From Hyphomonas sp. (GTDB lineage: Bacteria; Pseudomonadota; Alphaproteobacteria; Caulobacterales; Hyphomonadaceae): a stretch of DNA of 64,000 nucleotides. Positions 40,271-47,882 of the stretch are shown in pieces; position 1 is the first letter of the stretch, and every line of letters begins with the position of its first letter. The stretch spans positions 3,033,725-3,097,724 of the forward strand of contig CP051229.1 of assembly GCA_017792365.1 (NCBI GenBank). The letters run 5' to 3'. A model generated the notes under the pieces. The model worked only from the letters and a program-made list of their open reading frames with translations. It made no database searches and was not told the origin of the DNA. A program made the translations under genes and the position numbers.

Positions 40271-41383
40271 CTAGAGGGCGGCTGGCATGAGGGGGCTGGC
40301 GCCAGCGTCGCCGCCAGCTTCGGCGGCAGGGATGATGCCTTCGGTGAGGAGCCGGTTGAGGCCGCGCTGGTGGGTATTGTCCCGCTCTCCGGACGGATCG
40401 GACGTTGCGACGACCGTGAGGTTGAGCGCGGGAACGAGGTAGATCATCTGGCCGCCATAGCCGCGGGCGTATTTGATCTCGTAGCCGCGCGCCTCATCGA
40501 GGAACCAGCCGTAGCCATAACCGCTGCCGCTCCACGGCGAGGCGGTGCGCGGCGTCCAGCTGGCTTCGATCCATGTCGCAGGCAGGACCTGTTCGTCGCC
40601 GACGCGCCCGCCATTGCGGTAGAGTTCGCCGAACCGGGCCATGTCTTCCGGCGACATCAGCATGTTGTTGCCGCCGAAATAGACGCCCTGCGGATCGCGT
40701 TGCCAGCGCGGGATGCGGACGCCGAGCGGTTCGGCCAGCCATTCCTCCGCGAGGTCGTGAGTGCTGCGCCCGGAGGCGCGGGTGAGCATGGCCGAGAGCA
40801 GGTGTGTGCTGCCGCTGGAATACAGCATGCGGCCGCCCGGCTCGTCGTCGAACGGGCGCGAGAGGGCGTAGCGCACCCAGTTGGGGCTGGTGACCCAGCG
40901 ACCGTAATTGCCGCCGGAGGTGCGTTCCAGACCTGCGCGCATCGACAGGAGGTGATCGACCGTGACGTTGGCAAGCTGCGGGTCGGGGTTTTCCGGGGCG
41001 TCATCGGCGAGGACGGTGAGGATCGGCTGGTCGGGGCCTTCGAGGACGCCGCGTTCGATCGCGATGCCGACGAGGGCCGAGATCACGGTCTTGGACGCGG
41101 ACTTGATGTTGACCGGCTGGTCGAGCGGCGGGCCGCCATTGAAGCGGTTGGCGGACAATTGTTCGCCGTCGCGCATGACGATCAGCGAACGGAGGCGGGG
41201 CAGCTCCTCTGCGGCGGCGATGGTCGCGGCCATCAGCGCGGGGTCGAGCCCGGTGGTGACGACGGGCGCCGGTGCTTCGGCGCGTGGGGCGGGCGGCGGC
41301 GCCGCTGGCGCCTGCACGGCGCGTTCCTGCTGGCAGGCGGCGGCTAGGAGTGTGGTTGCGAAGATGAGCAGGCGGGCGCGCAT
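40271..41383 (-). CDS. Serine hydrolase lipoprotein of the beta-lactamase (S12) class
   Basis: A lipoprotein of 370 residues (lipobox LAAAC, Cys17), then a Pro/Ala linker and a class C beta-lactamase-like domain. Motifs: SASK (nucleophile Ser and Lys), YSS in RMLYSSGSTHLLSA, and near the end the TVVATSDPSGERD segment. It is only distantly related to the tandem pair at 21-24 kb. The first ATG at 41452 would place 23 extra residues before the signal peptide, so I start at 41383. Substrate unknown. Confidence 0.86.
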   Translation of the reverse strand: MRARLLIFATTLLAAACQQERAVQAPAAPPPAPRAEAPAPVVTTGLDPALMAATIAAAEELPRLRSLIVMRDGEQLSANRFNGGPPLDQPVNIKSASKTVISALVGIAIERGVLEGPDQPILTVLADDAPENPDPQLANVTVDHLLSMRAGLERTSGGNYGRWVTSPNWVRYALSRPFDDEPGGRMLYSSGSTHLLSAMLTRASGRSTHDLAEEWLAEPLGVRIPRWQRDPQGVYFGGNNMLMSPEDMARFGELYRNGGRVGDEQVLPATWIEASWTPRTASPWSGSGYGYGWFLDEARGYEIKYARGYGGQMIYLVPALNLTVVATSDPSGERDNTHQRGLNRLLTEGIIPAAEAGGDAGASPLMPAAL

Positions 41384-41497
41384 TAGGTTGTTCCGATTGT
41401 CTTTATAGACAGTCGGCGCCGCTCGGCCCCTGTTCAATGGGCTGGCGTTCAAGAGGCGGTGAGCGGTTGAGGGATGTCTGGTGTTCGCCGATTGCGG

Positions 41498-41968
41498 TCA
41501 GTCACCATGTCCAGCCGTTTGCGGTACGATATCTGCTCTCATTAGGGTAATCAGCTGTATGTGGTCGGTGAATACATCGAACTGAATGTGGATCGAGTAC
41601 CCCGGCATCGCGAACCTCTCCCAAGGGCCAGACAAGCCAAGGATTGGATCCTCGATAATGCCTCCGCTCGCTGAAGGTGGCCCGAGCATCTGAATGACTT
41701 GCTGCCTTGTCGACGAGAACGGCATGTCGCCGAGGGTCTCTGCAGAAGTTCGCTGTTGATCAGAATAAATCCAAATCGCTGAAATCACATCGTCTTCGTC
41801 ACAAGCGACATCTAAGCCGTGCTGTTCGAACACGTAATCGATCCTGATCTCGTCAAGATCCTCGTCGATCGTTCGTTTAGACGTCCAACCGTTAAATGGC
41901 GCGTCGGCCAAGAGGACCGACATCGGGCGACCCAAATAATCAGCAAGAGATTTGGTTGTCGGCAGCAT
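41498..41968 (-). CDS. Unknown small protein, immunity-like in appearance
   Basis: A 156-residue cytoplasmic protein with no signal peptide or membrane segment. It is acidic at the N-terminal half (DEDLDEIRIDYVFEQ) and has a later part with MLGPPSASGG, GPWERFAMPGYSIHIQF and DHIQLITLM. That pattern is reminiscent of small proteins found as toxin immunity or orphan genes, but I cannot name a family. Codon use is less GC-rich than that of the neighbours, and the gene lies next to the tmRNA gene, suggesting it was acquired. No toxin partner is visible. Confidence 0.6.
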   Translation of the reverse strand: MLPTTKSLADYLGRPMSVLLADAPFNGWTSKRTIDEDLDEIRIDYVFEQHGLDVACDEDDVISAIWIYSDQQRTSAETLGDMPFSSTRQQVIQMLGPPSASGGIIEDPILGLSGPWERFAMPGYSIHIQFDVFTDHIQLITLMRADIVPQTAGHGD

Positions 41969-42042
41969 TCATCATTTTTGGCGGAGTGGTCGACCTTCCG
42001 CAATGGGCCAGTACCCGACAATCCAAAACGAGAAAAAGTGGC

Positions 42043-42158
42043 GGCTTTTGTTGCCAGGCGCCTCATCTTTATTCGTCGAGGGCGAGGGCCAAGGTGTCGG
42101 CTGCTCGCTCAGCCCTTCACCTCGAAAAATAAGGTGAGGGCTTCTGTTGCCAGGCGCC
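42043..42158. repeat. Pair of 20-bp direct repeats beside the tmRNA gene
   Basis: GGCTTTTGTTGCCAGGCGCC (42043-42062) recurs as GGCTTCTGTTGCCAGGCGCC (42139-42158), 19 of 20 bases identical, 96 bases apart. The second copy is just beyond the 3' end of ssrA. Both follow an A-rich stretch. They could be remnants of an integration event or a local duplication. Confidence 0.6.
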
Positions 42159-42167
42159 CTCGGGCCC

Positions 42168-42472
42168 CGCCTAGACCTGCTAAGAGTCTAGGACTTAAAG
42201 CGGTTAAACCCGCACTGCATTACGCAGCGAGAGCTTGACCTTCAGCATGGTTGTCATTGGCAACTATGTTGAAATGGGCTTCTAACGGGGCCCATTCGAG
42301 CGAAGGCATCGTCTTTACACGTCCGTCGATCCTGTTTCGGCCCCAAGCATCTGCCCAATGAACAGTGTTGATGGTGGAGCCGCCGGGTACCGCCCCCGGG
42401 TCCGATCCGCTTATTACACGCGCGTTTATCGCCATAGTTCCGAAGAACGCAGCTAATATAGGGCGGATCGGG
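42168..42472 (-). ncRNA. ssrA: Permuted two-piece tmRNA (ssrA)
   Basis: Read on the minus strand, the acceptor piece comes first (about 42472-42372) and ends in CGGCTCCACCA. A short loop is followed by the coding piece, which begins GGGGCCGAAACAGGATCGAC at 42344. GGGGCCG pairs with CGGCTCC to form the acceptor stem, and the third pair is G-U, the alanine identity mark. The tag frame from GCC at 42261 to TAA at 42220 encodes ANDNHAEGQALAA. The permuted gene order, later cut into two RNAs, is the alphaproteobacterial form. A hairpin (42170-42176 with 42186-42192) marks the 3' region. Outer ends are approximate. It rescues stalled ribosomes and tags the products for ClpXP. Confidence 0.93.
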
Positions 42473-42534
42473 TTAAGGGAAAAGAACCTCTGTGCGTTCG
42501 GGGCGTTGATCTCCACCAAGCAAGGAGCCCCGTA

Positions 42535-42717
42535 ATGGCTGAAGAAACAGTCGAAACCCCGCCGGACCCGACCCATGAGCACGACAAGCTTGTCGAGCGT
42601 CTGATGCGGCACCGCGAGATTTCGCGCGAGGAGGCCGAGAAGCTGGTGGTCGAGTACAGGGAAGGCCGCTCGAGCGACATCGACCCCGAACTGCTTGAAG
42701 ACATCGACGAGACCTGA
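42535..42717 (+). CDS. Small acidic hypothetical protein
   Basis: A 60-residue highly charged, Glu/Asp-rich protein predicted to be helical (LVERLMRHREISREEAEKLVVEYREG) with no membrane segment. AAGGAG precedes ATG 42535 at good spacing, and the frame has normal codon use, so I believe it is expressed. I recognise no family. It follows the tmRNA gene divergently and precedes thyA by about 120 bases. Confidence 0.65.
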   Translation: MAEETVETPPDPTHEHDKLVERLMRHREISREEAEKLVVEYREGRSSDIDPELLEDIDET

Positions 42718-42840
42718 AGTCGTGGACAAGCGCGCCTGCGCACTTGCCCTCATCGCGCATTGCACCGATTCTCCGCTACGCTGACAGAATCGCCTTAGGG
42801 CGAGGAGATGCGCCGGCACGGGACTGGCGCCGGAGGATGC

Positions 42841-43635
42841 ATGCGCCAGTATCTCGACCTGCTTCAGGACATTCTCGACAACGGCATTGACCGCGCGGAT
42901 CGCACGGGCACGGGCACGCGCGCTGTGTTCGGACGCCAGATGCGGTTCGATCTGCGCGAGGGCTTTCCGGCGGTCACGACCAAGAAGCTGCACCTCAAGT
43001 CGATCATCTACGAGCTCTTGTGGTTCCTGAACGGCGACACCAACGTGAAGTGGCTGCAGGAGCGCGGCGTGACCATCTGGGACGAGTGGGCCGCCGAAGA
43101 CGGCGATCTCGGCCCGGTCTACGGCAAGCAATGGCGCTCGTGGGCGGCGCCGGACGGGCGGGTGATCGACCAGATTTCCTGGGTGCGCGAGGAGATCCTG
43201 CGCAACCCGGATTCCCGCCGGCTGATCGTGTCGGCCTGGAACCCGGCGGACGTGAATGACATGGCGCTGCCGCCCTGTCATTGCCTGTTCCAGTTCTCGG
43301 TGATGGACGGGAAGCTGAGCTGCCAGCTCTACCAGCGCTCGGCCGACGTCTTCCTTGGCGTGCCGTTCAACATCGCGTCCTACGCATTGCTGACGCACAT
43401 GATGGCGCGAGCGACCGGACTGGAGGTCGGCGAGTTCGTGCATGCGTTCGGCGATGCACATCTTTACGCGAATCACTTCGAGCAGGCTCGCCTGCAACTA
43501 TCGCGGCAGCCGCGTCCGTTGCCCCGGCTGGTGATGAATCCGGAGAAAACCGACCTGTTTGGCTGGGATTACGAAGATTTCACCCTCGAAAACTACCAGC
43601 CCCACGCGACCATCAAGGCGCCGATTGCCGTCTAG
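42841..43635 (+). CDS. thyA: Thymidylate synthase ThyA
   Basis: A 264-residue enzyme, the same length as E. coli ThyA, converting dUMP to dTMP with methylene-tetrahydrofolate. The catalytic Cys is in [10 protein letters not shown], with other conserved parts [33 protein letters not shown] and [12 protein letters not shown]. The ATG at 42841 has GGAGG just upstream and gives the canonical N-terminus; an ATG at 42808 adds 11 unrelated residues. The dihydrofolate it produces is recycled by FolA, encoded 1.4 kb downstream. Confidence 0.97.
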   Translation: MRQYLDLLQDILDNGIDRADRTGTGTRAVFGRQMRFDLREGFPAVTTKKLHLKSIIYELLWFLNGDTNVKWLQERGVTIWDEWAAEDGDLGPVYGKQWRSWAAPDGRVIDQISWVREEILRNPDSRRLIVSAWNPADVNDMALPPCHCLFQFSVMDGKLSCQLYQRSADVFLGVPFNIASYALLTHMMARATGLEVGEFVHAFGDAHLYANHFEQARLQLSRQPRPLPRLVMNPEKTDLFGWDYEDFTLENYQPHATIKAPIAV

Positions 43636-43924
43636 ATTTTCGCTGTCAGCGGGCCGGATGCGCGTCGTGCCGCTGGGTCACAGACTCCGCTTATGAATCA
43701 AGGCAAAGCGCGCACGCGATTGTGATTCACATTGCGGGATTTCGCCGGGCTGACCGATGGCTGGGCGCCTCGTCCGGCAGGCGTCCAAATATCGCGCGTG
43801 CGGCAATGCTGAATAATTCGCAATGATTCAATTGCTTGCCATGTGCTGGCCGCTTGTGGGACATCCCCACCTCGTCCGGGCAAGCCTGCGCGGACCCTAT
43901 AGACCCGTCGGAGGGATTGACGAC

Positions 43925-44218
43925 ATGACGATCAAATTTGCTCTTGCCGCTGCGGCTGCCACTGCTGCCCTGGCGTTCGCCGGCTGCGCCGCCGAAGAAG
44001 CTGAGCCCACGCTGGACGAAGCCGCTGCTTCGATGGAAGAAGCCGCCGAAGATCTGGGCGAAGCCGCCGAAGCCACGGTCGAAGCCGCCTCTGCCGGCGC
44101 CGAGGAAATGGCTGAAGACGCTGCCGCCGCCGCTGGCGAAGCCGCTGATGCAGTCGCCGAAGCCGCTGAAGAAGCAGCCGATGCGACCGAAGAAGCTGCT
44201 GAAGAAGCCGCTCACTAG
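43925..44218 (+). CDS. Small Ala/Glu-rich lipoprotein
   Basis: A 97-residue lipoprotein with a signal peptide and lipobox LAFAGC (Cys21). The mature part consists almost only of Ala, Glu, Asp and Thr in heptad-like EAAE/EAAEEA repeats, so it should form a long, acidic helix or coiled coil. GGAGGG lies upstream of ATG 43925 and a strong terminator follows, so it looks like a short, highly expressed monocistronic gene. A structural role in the envelope analogous to small repeat lipoproteins is a guess. Confidence 0.75.
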   Translation: MTIKFALAAAAATAALAFAGCAAEEAEPTLDEAAASMEEAAEDLGEAAEATVEAASAGAEEMAEDAAAAAGEAADAVAEAAEEAADATEEAAEEAAH

Positions 44219-44243
44219 GCCTTGCTTCACTGAAGCATTCGGG

Positions 44244-44267
44244 AAGGGCGGCCTCTGGGCCGCCCTT
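44244..44267 (+). terminator. Intrinsic terminator after the small lipoprotein gene
   Basis: AAGGGCGGCC (44244-44253) pairs with GGCCGCCCTT (44258-44267) around a TCTG loop, followed by TCTGTTTT. It could also end transcription of the converging transporter gene. Confidence 0.88.
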
Positions 44268-44287
44268 TCTGTTTTGGGCGGCGCCTC

Positions 44288-44971
44288 TCAGGCCGCCGCC
44301 GGGTCGACGATGCCGCGCTCCTCGCGCCGGCGGATCATCCACGAGACGACCACCGCGCCGACCATCTTGCCGAGGACGAACACCAGCCAGTTCGCCGGAT
44401 GGAATTCCGAGCCGCGCTCCGAGATGCCTTCCATCGCCTTGGCGAGATCCGCGCCGTAGAGAAAGACCGTCGTGTCGATCGGCGCCGCGAGTGCGCTTGA
44501 GAGGACGATGCGTGTCGACAAGCGATACTTCGTGAACGTGAACAGCATCCAGTCGACGATCTCGGAGATCGCGAAGGCGAGTCCCGATGCAATCGCGATG
44601 ATCGGCCACGAATAGTAGAACGACCAGGCGATCGCCACGGCCATCAGGATCAGAACCCTGTGGCCCATCTCGCGCTGCACGAAATCGCGCAAGACGAAGA
44701 CGAGGCCGGTGACCATCGTGAGCGGATTGATCAGGACGCCGTAGGGAAACGACTCGTTGGGCGCGATGAACTCGATGCTGTTGATGCGGCCGAACGAGAA
44801 ATTCAGGATCGGGATGATCGCAACATAGACATAGGCCCACGACCGCCCGCCAAGCCGCCAGATAATGCCGGCCGTGAGTGCATACCCGGCCAGCACGAGC
44901 CAGATGTGAGCGGGGTCGCGATAGGCGATCGCGCCGATCAGCTCCGAGAAGAAGCCGGCGAGAATTTCCAT
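44288..44971 (-). CDS. VUT-family (YhhQ-like) transporter, probably for a queuosine precursor
   Basis: A 227-residue membrane protein with about six helices. NESFPYGVLINPLTMVTGLVFVLRDFVQREMGHR and the later SEIVDWMLFTF are characteristic of the vitamin-uptake-transporter (PF02592) family. Members in Proteobacteria import preQ0/preQ1, precursors of the tRNA base queuosine; that role here is inferred by family. A GGGAG ribosome site precedes ATG 44971. It lies between thyA and folA on the opposite strand. Confidence 0.85.
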   Translation of the reverse strand: MEILAGFFSELIGAIAYRDPAHIWLVLAGYALTAGIIWRLGGRSWAYVYVAIIPILNFSFGRINSIEFIAPNESFPYGVLINPLTMVTGLVFVLRDFVQREMGHRVLILMAVAIAWSFYYSWPIIAIASGLAFAISEIVDWMLFTFTKYRLSTRIVLSSALAAPIDTTVFLYGADLAKAMEGISERGSEFHPANWLVFVLGKMVGAVVVSWMIRRREERGIVDPAAA

Positions 44972-45083
44972 GTCTTACATTGCTCCCGTTTTGGCCCGCA
45001 CCCTTGCGCTGCCCGTCAAAGGCTGGTTCGTTTGCGCGCCGGTTCAGTCCATACCTCATTGCCAGCCGACAGCGGAGTCCTGA

Positions 45084-45614
45084 GTGTCTCATGATGACGA
45101 CCCGATTGGATTGACGATCGTCGCCGCCATGGGCAGGCGGCGCGAGATCGGACGCGATGGCGGCCTGCTGTTCCGGCTGAAGTCGGACATGATGCACTTC
45201 CGGGACGTGACCGGCGGCCGGCCCGTGCTGATGGGACGCAAGACCTGGGAGAGCCTGCCGAAGCGGCCGTTGCCGGGACGGGCCAATGTGGTGATCTCGC
45301 GCAATCCCGATTTCGATGCGCCCGGCGGCCTGGTGTTTTCCAGCATGGGACTGGGCGCGGCTGCGGCGCGGGCGCTGGCTGACAATTCCGACGTCGACGA
45401 GGTGTCGGTGATCGGCGGCGGGCAGATCTATGCAGCGGCGCTGCCGATTGCGCGGCGCATGTGGCTCACCGAGATTGACGCGGAAACCGACGCCGACACG
45501 TTTTTTCCCGACTTCGACCGCAGCCGCTGGCGCGAGGTATCGGCGGTGCGGCACGAGAAGGACGCCGACAACGAGGCGGCGTTCGTGATTCGGGAGCTGG
45601 TGCGGAAGGGCTAG
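45084..45614 (+). CDS. folA: Dihydrofolate reductase FolA
   Basis: A 176-residue enzyme reducing dihydrofolate to tetrahydrofolate with NADPH. It has VAAMGRRREIGRDGGLLFRLKSDMMHF (Met20-loop region with the catalytic Asp replaced in position by the family-usual DM), VLMGRKTWESLP, and the VIGGGQIYAAALP NADPH-binding loop. The start is GTG at 45084; no in-frame ATG gives a full N-terminus. The four-base gap to the lactonase gene suggests a two-gene unit, though the functions are unrelated. Confidence 0.93.
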   Translation: MSHDDDPIGLTIVAAMGRRREIGRDGGLLFRLKSDMMHFRDVTGGRPVLMGRKTWESLPKRPLPGRANVVISRNPDFDAPGGLVFSSMGLGAAAARALADNSDVDEVSVIGGGQIYAAALPIARRMWLTEIDAETDADTFFPDFDRSRWREVSAVRHEKDADNEAAFVIRELVRKG

Positions 45615-45617
45615 GGC

Positions 45618-46532
45618 GTGAAATTCGAAACGGTGGTCGAGGGGCTTCGCTTTCCGGAAGGGCCGGTGGCGATGGAGGATGGATCGGTCATCCTTGTGGA
45701 GATTGCGCGCGGTACGCTGACGCGCTGCTGGAATGGCAGGACGGAAGTGATCGCCGAACTGGGCGGCGGACCCAACGGCGCGGCGATCGGTCCGGACGGC
45801 GCCATGTGGGTCTGCAACAATGGCGGCTTCAGATATGTCGAGCGCGGCGGGGTGATGATCCCGCATGGCGTGCCGGAAGATTATTCCGGTGGCCGCATCG
45901 AGCGGGTGGATCTTTCCACCGGCAAGGTCGAGCGCGTCTACGATCAGTGCGGCGACTACAAGCTGCGCGGGCCGAATGACATCGTCTTCGACAAGGCCGG
46001 CGGCATGTGGTTCACCGACTACGGCAAGGATTACGGGCGCACGCGCGACAAGGGCGCGATCTATTACGCGCTGCCGGACGGCTCCAAGATCATCGAGGCG
46101 GAGTTCGGATCGTCGGGCTATAACGGCATCGGCCTCTCGCCTGACGAGACCGTGGTCTATGCCGCCGAGACCAGCGCCGGCCGGTTGTGGGCGTTCGATA
46201 TTGCCGCGCCGGGCAAGTTCGTGCGCGAGAAGGGGCGGCTGGCCGGGCGCAACGTGGCAGCCGTGTCGGCAGGCGCCGCGCCGCAATTCTTCGACAGCCT
46301 GGCGGTGACGGCGTCCGGCAAGGTGTGCGTCGCGACGCTGCTGGAGCCGTGCATCTCGATGATCGCGCCGGATGGCAGCTATGAGCAGTTTCCGACCACC
46401 GATCCCTACACGACCAACATCTGCTTTGGCGGCGCCGACATGATGGACGCCTGGATCACGCTGTCTGGCGGCGGTTCGCTGGTGAAGACCAGATGGCCGG
46501 AGCCGGGCCTGAGGCTGAACTTCAACGCTTGA
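45618..46532 (+). CDS. SMP-30/gluconolactonase-like beta-propeller hydrolase
   Basis: A 304-residue six-bladed beta-propeller of the SMP-30/gluconolactonase/LRE family. It has FPEGPVAMEDGSVILVEI, GGGPNGAAIGPDGAMWVCNNGG, LRGPNDIVFDKAGGMWFTD and SSGYNGIGLSPDE; the Glu, Asn and Asp residues here form the divalent metal site of the family. Enzymes of this group hydrolyse sugar lactones or similar esters in the cytoplasm or periplasm. No signal peptide is seen. The start is GTG at 45618. Confidence 0.9.
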   Translation: MKFETVVEGLRFPEGPVAMEDGSVILVEIARGTLTRCWNGRTEVIAELGGGPNGAAIGPDGAMWVCNNGGFRYVERGGVMIPHGVPEDYSGGRIERVDLSTGKVERVYDQCGDYKLRGPNDIVFDKAGGMWFTDYGKDYGRTRDKGAIYYALPDGSKIIEAEFGSSGYNGIGLSPDETVVYAAETSAGRLWAFDIAAPGKFVREKGRLAGRNVAAVSAGAAPQFFDSLAVTASGKVCVATLLEPCISMIAPDGSYEQFPTTDPYTTNICFGGADMMDAWITLSGGGSLVKTRWPEPGLRLNFNA

Positions 46533-46654
46533 ATTGGATGGGGTGGTTGGCGGCTGGGCCGGTGCGCAGGGCGCGCGCGTGCGCCGGCGGCTCCGCGCGG
46601 CTTTGCTGGCGGAGTGTTTGAGGCGTGGTGTTCGACTTGCTGTCAGACACAGAT

Positions 46655-46767
46655 CGTCATTCTGGACAAGCGGCGCAGCCGCGCCGATCCGGAACCCAGC
46701 CGTGCGAAGTTACTGCGAGGACTGGGTTCCGGGTCTGCGGCGCTTTGCGCCTCCGCCCGGAATGACG
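46655..46767. repeat. Palindromic intergenic repeat element
   Basis: A 113-base imperfect inverted repeat: CGTCATTCTGG at the left end mirrors CCGGAATGACG at the right end, and inside GGAACCCAG mirrors CTGGGTTCC. A related half-copy is at 52032-52067. It belongs to a REP/ERIC-like class that is common between genes of Alphaproteobacteria and has no coding potential. Confidence 0.75.
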
Positions 46768-46774
46768 CGGTGGT

Positions 46775-47263
46775 TTAGGGCGGGGCGCTGATGCGTGCTG
46801 GGGTGTGGGATGTTGGGGCGGCGTTGGCTAGTGCGCGCGTTAGGCGCACGGCGCAGCTGCGGCGCTGGTTGCGGAAATAGAGGTAGGTGAGTTTGCGCGA
46901 GAAGCGGCTGCGGCGGCCTATGGCGCGGCGGTATTGCGCCATCCGTGATGCGCGACGGCGGATGAGGATGATGCGGTGGTGCGGGTGGAGCGCGCTTGGC
47001 TTCAGGCGGACGCGGATGTCGAGACGGCGGCCGTTGCTGACCAAGTAGGCTTCGTGGGTTTCGAGGAGGTCGGGGCGGCCGGCGATGCGGGCTGCGGCTT
47101 CGAAGGTGAGGCGGGCGAGGAGTTGTTCGGCTTCGGCGAATAGGCGTTCGAGGTCGAGGCGCCGGGTGGGGTCTTCGAGGAATTGCAGCATCAACGCGAT
47201 CAGCGCCCGGACGCGGTCTAGCGTCGGGTTGTGGTCGTGCTGTGATGTTGGGGCCGTGGTCAT
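46775..47263 (-). CDS. Hypothetical protein
   Basis: A 162-residue basic protein. The first half is helical and leucine/glutamate-rich (VRALIALMLQFLEDPTRRLDLERLFAEAEQLLARL); the second is Arg-rich. There is no signal peptide. The composition over residues 15-95 looks protein-like and it is the only plausible gene in this stretch, but the ribosome site is weak and the region is very GC-rich, so it may be spurious. No family recognised. Confidence 0.42.
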   Translation of the reverse strand: MTTAPTSQHDHNPTLDRVRALIALMLQFLEDPTRRLDLERLFAEAEQLLARLTFEAAARIAGRPDLLETHEAYLVSNGRRLDIRVRLKPSALHPHHRIILIRRRASRMAQYRRAIGRRSRFSRKLTYLYFRNQRRSCAVRLTRALANAAPTSHTPARISAPP

Positions 47264-47390
47264 GTGAGGGACATGATGCGGGTGGGCGTGGGGTGTTGGA
47301 CAGGTTCTCGAGACCGGCCGGAACGGCGGATTGTTTCGCTGGTTCTTCTGAAGGACAGATGGTCGGGCTGTGCCCGGCTTTTCTCATTGG

Positions 47391-47485
47391 ACTGGACCCC
47401 AGCCTTCGCTGGGGATGCGTCTCTTTGAGACGCGTTGGATTGGAAGCGTGACGAATGTCACGCTTCCCACGAAGCTGGGGTCCAG
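47391..47485. repeat. Nested palindrome (cloverleaf-like intergenic element)
   Basis: GGACCCCAGC near the left end mirrors GCTGGGGTCC at the right end. Inside are two complete hairpins: GCGTCTC/GAGACGC (47417-47433) and GGAAGCGTGAC/GTCACGCTTCC (47442-47467, 11 base pairs). The left arm can also fold by itself (47397-47414). No open frame matches it. The remainder of 47264-47828 is a very G-rich stretch in which I see no gene. Confidence 0.75.
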
Positions 47486-47828
47486 AGAGGCGCCAGGCGC
47501 GAGGGGCAGTGCGAGGGGCTGGAAGGAGACAGCGGTGCTGGCTGCCACTGCGCTGGAGATGTGCAGGGGTGAGGGTTGGGGGTGGCCGATAGGGCGTGTG
47601 CCGGGGGTGGGCAGCCATGCGAGAGGGGTGCGGGTCAGGGGCGAGGTGATGTGACCGTGCTCGAACGTGCCTGTGCAATTTGAGGTGCGGGTGGGATCGG
47701 CCTGGCTGGCGGGCTGGGCGGTTGCGCGTGGTCCTGGGTGAGGCGCCGGGGTGAGGCTGGGGTGGCGCGGGATGGCGGCGCGCGGGTGGACTGCGAAAGG
47801 CGCGAGCCGGGTTGACGCGAGCTCGATA

Positions 47829-47846
47829 ATTAGTTAGGCAACTAAT
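47829..47846. promoter_or_regulatory. Operator for the neighbouring MarR-type regulator
   Basis: ATTAGTT-AGGC-AACTAAT is a perfect 18-base inverted repeat 36 bases upstream of the nitroreductase-like gene, in otherwise GC-rich DNA. MarR-family dimers typically bind such 16-20-base palindromes. The regulator gene is the second gene of the operon it would control, so this is probably an autoregulatory site. Confidence 0.75.
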
Positions 47847-47882
47847 GAATAACGGATGCAGGCTAGGAAGGGAGAGCGGACG

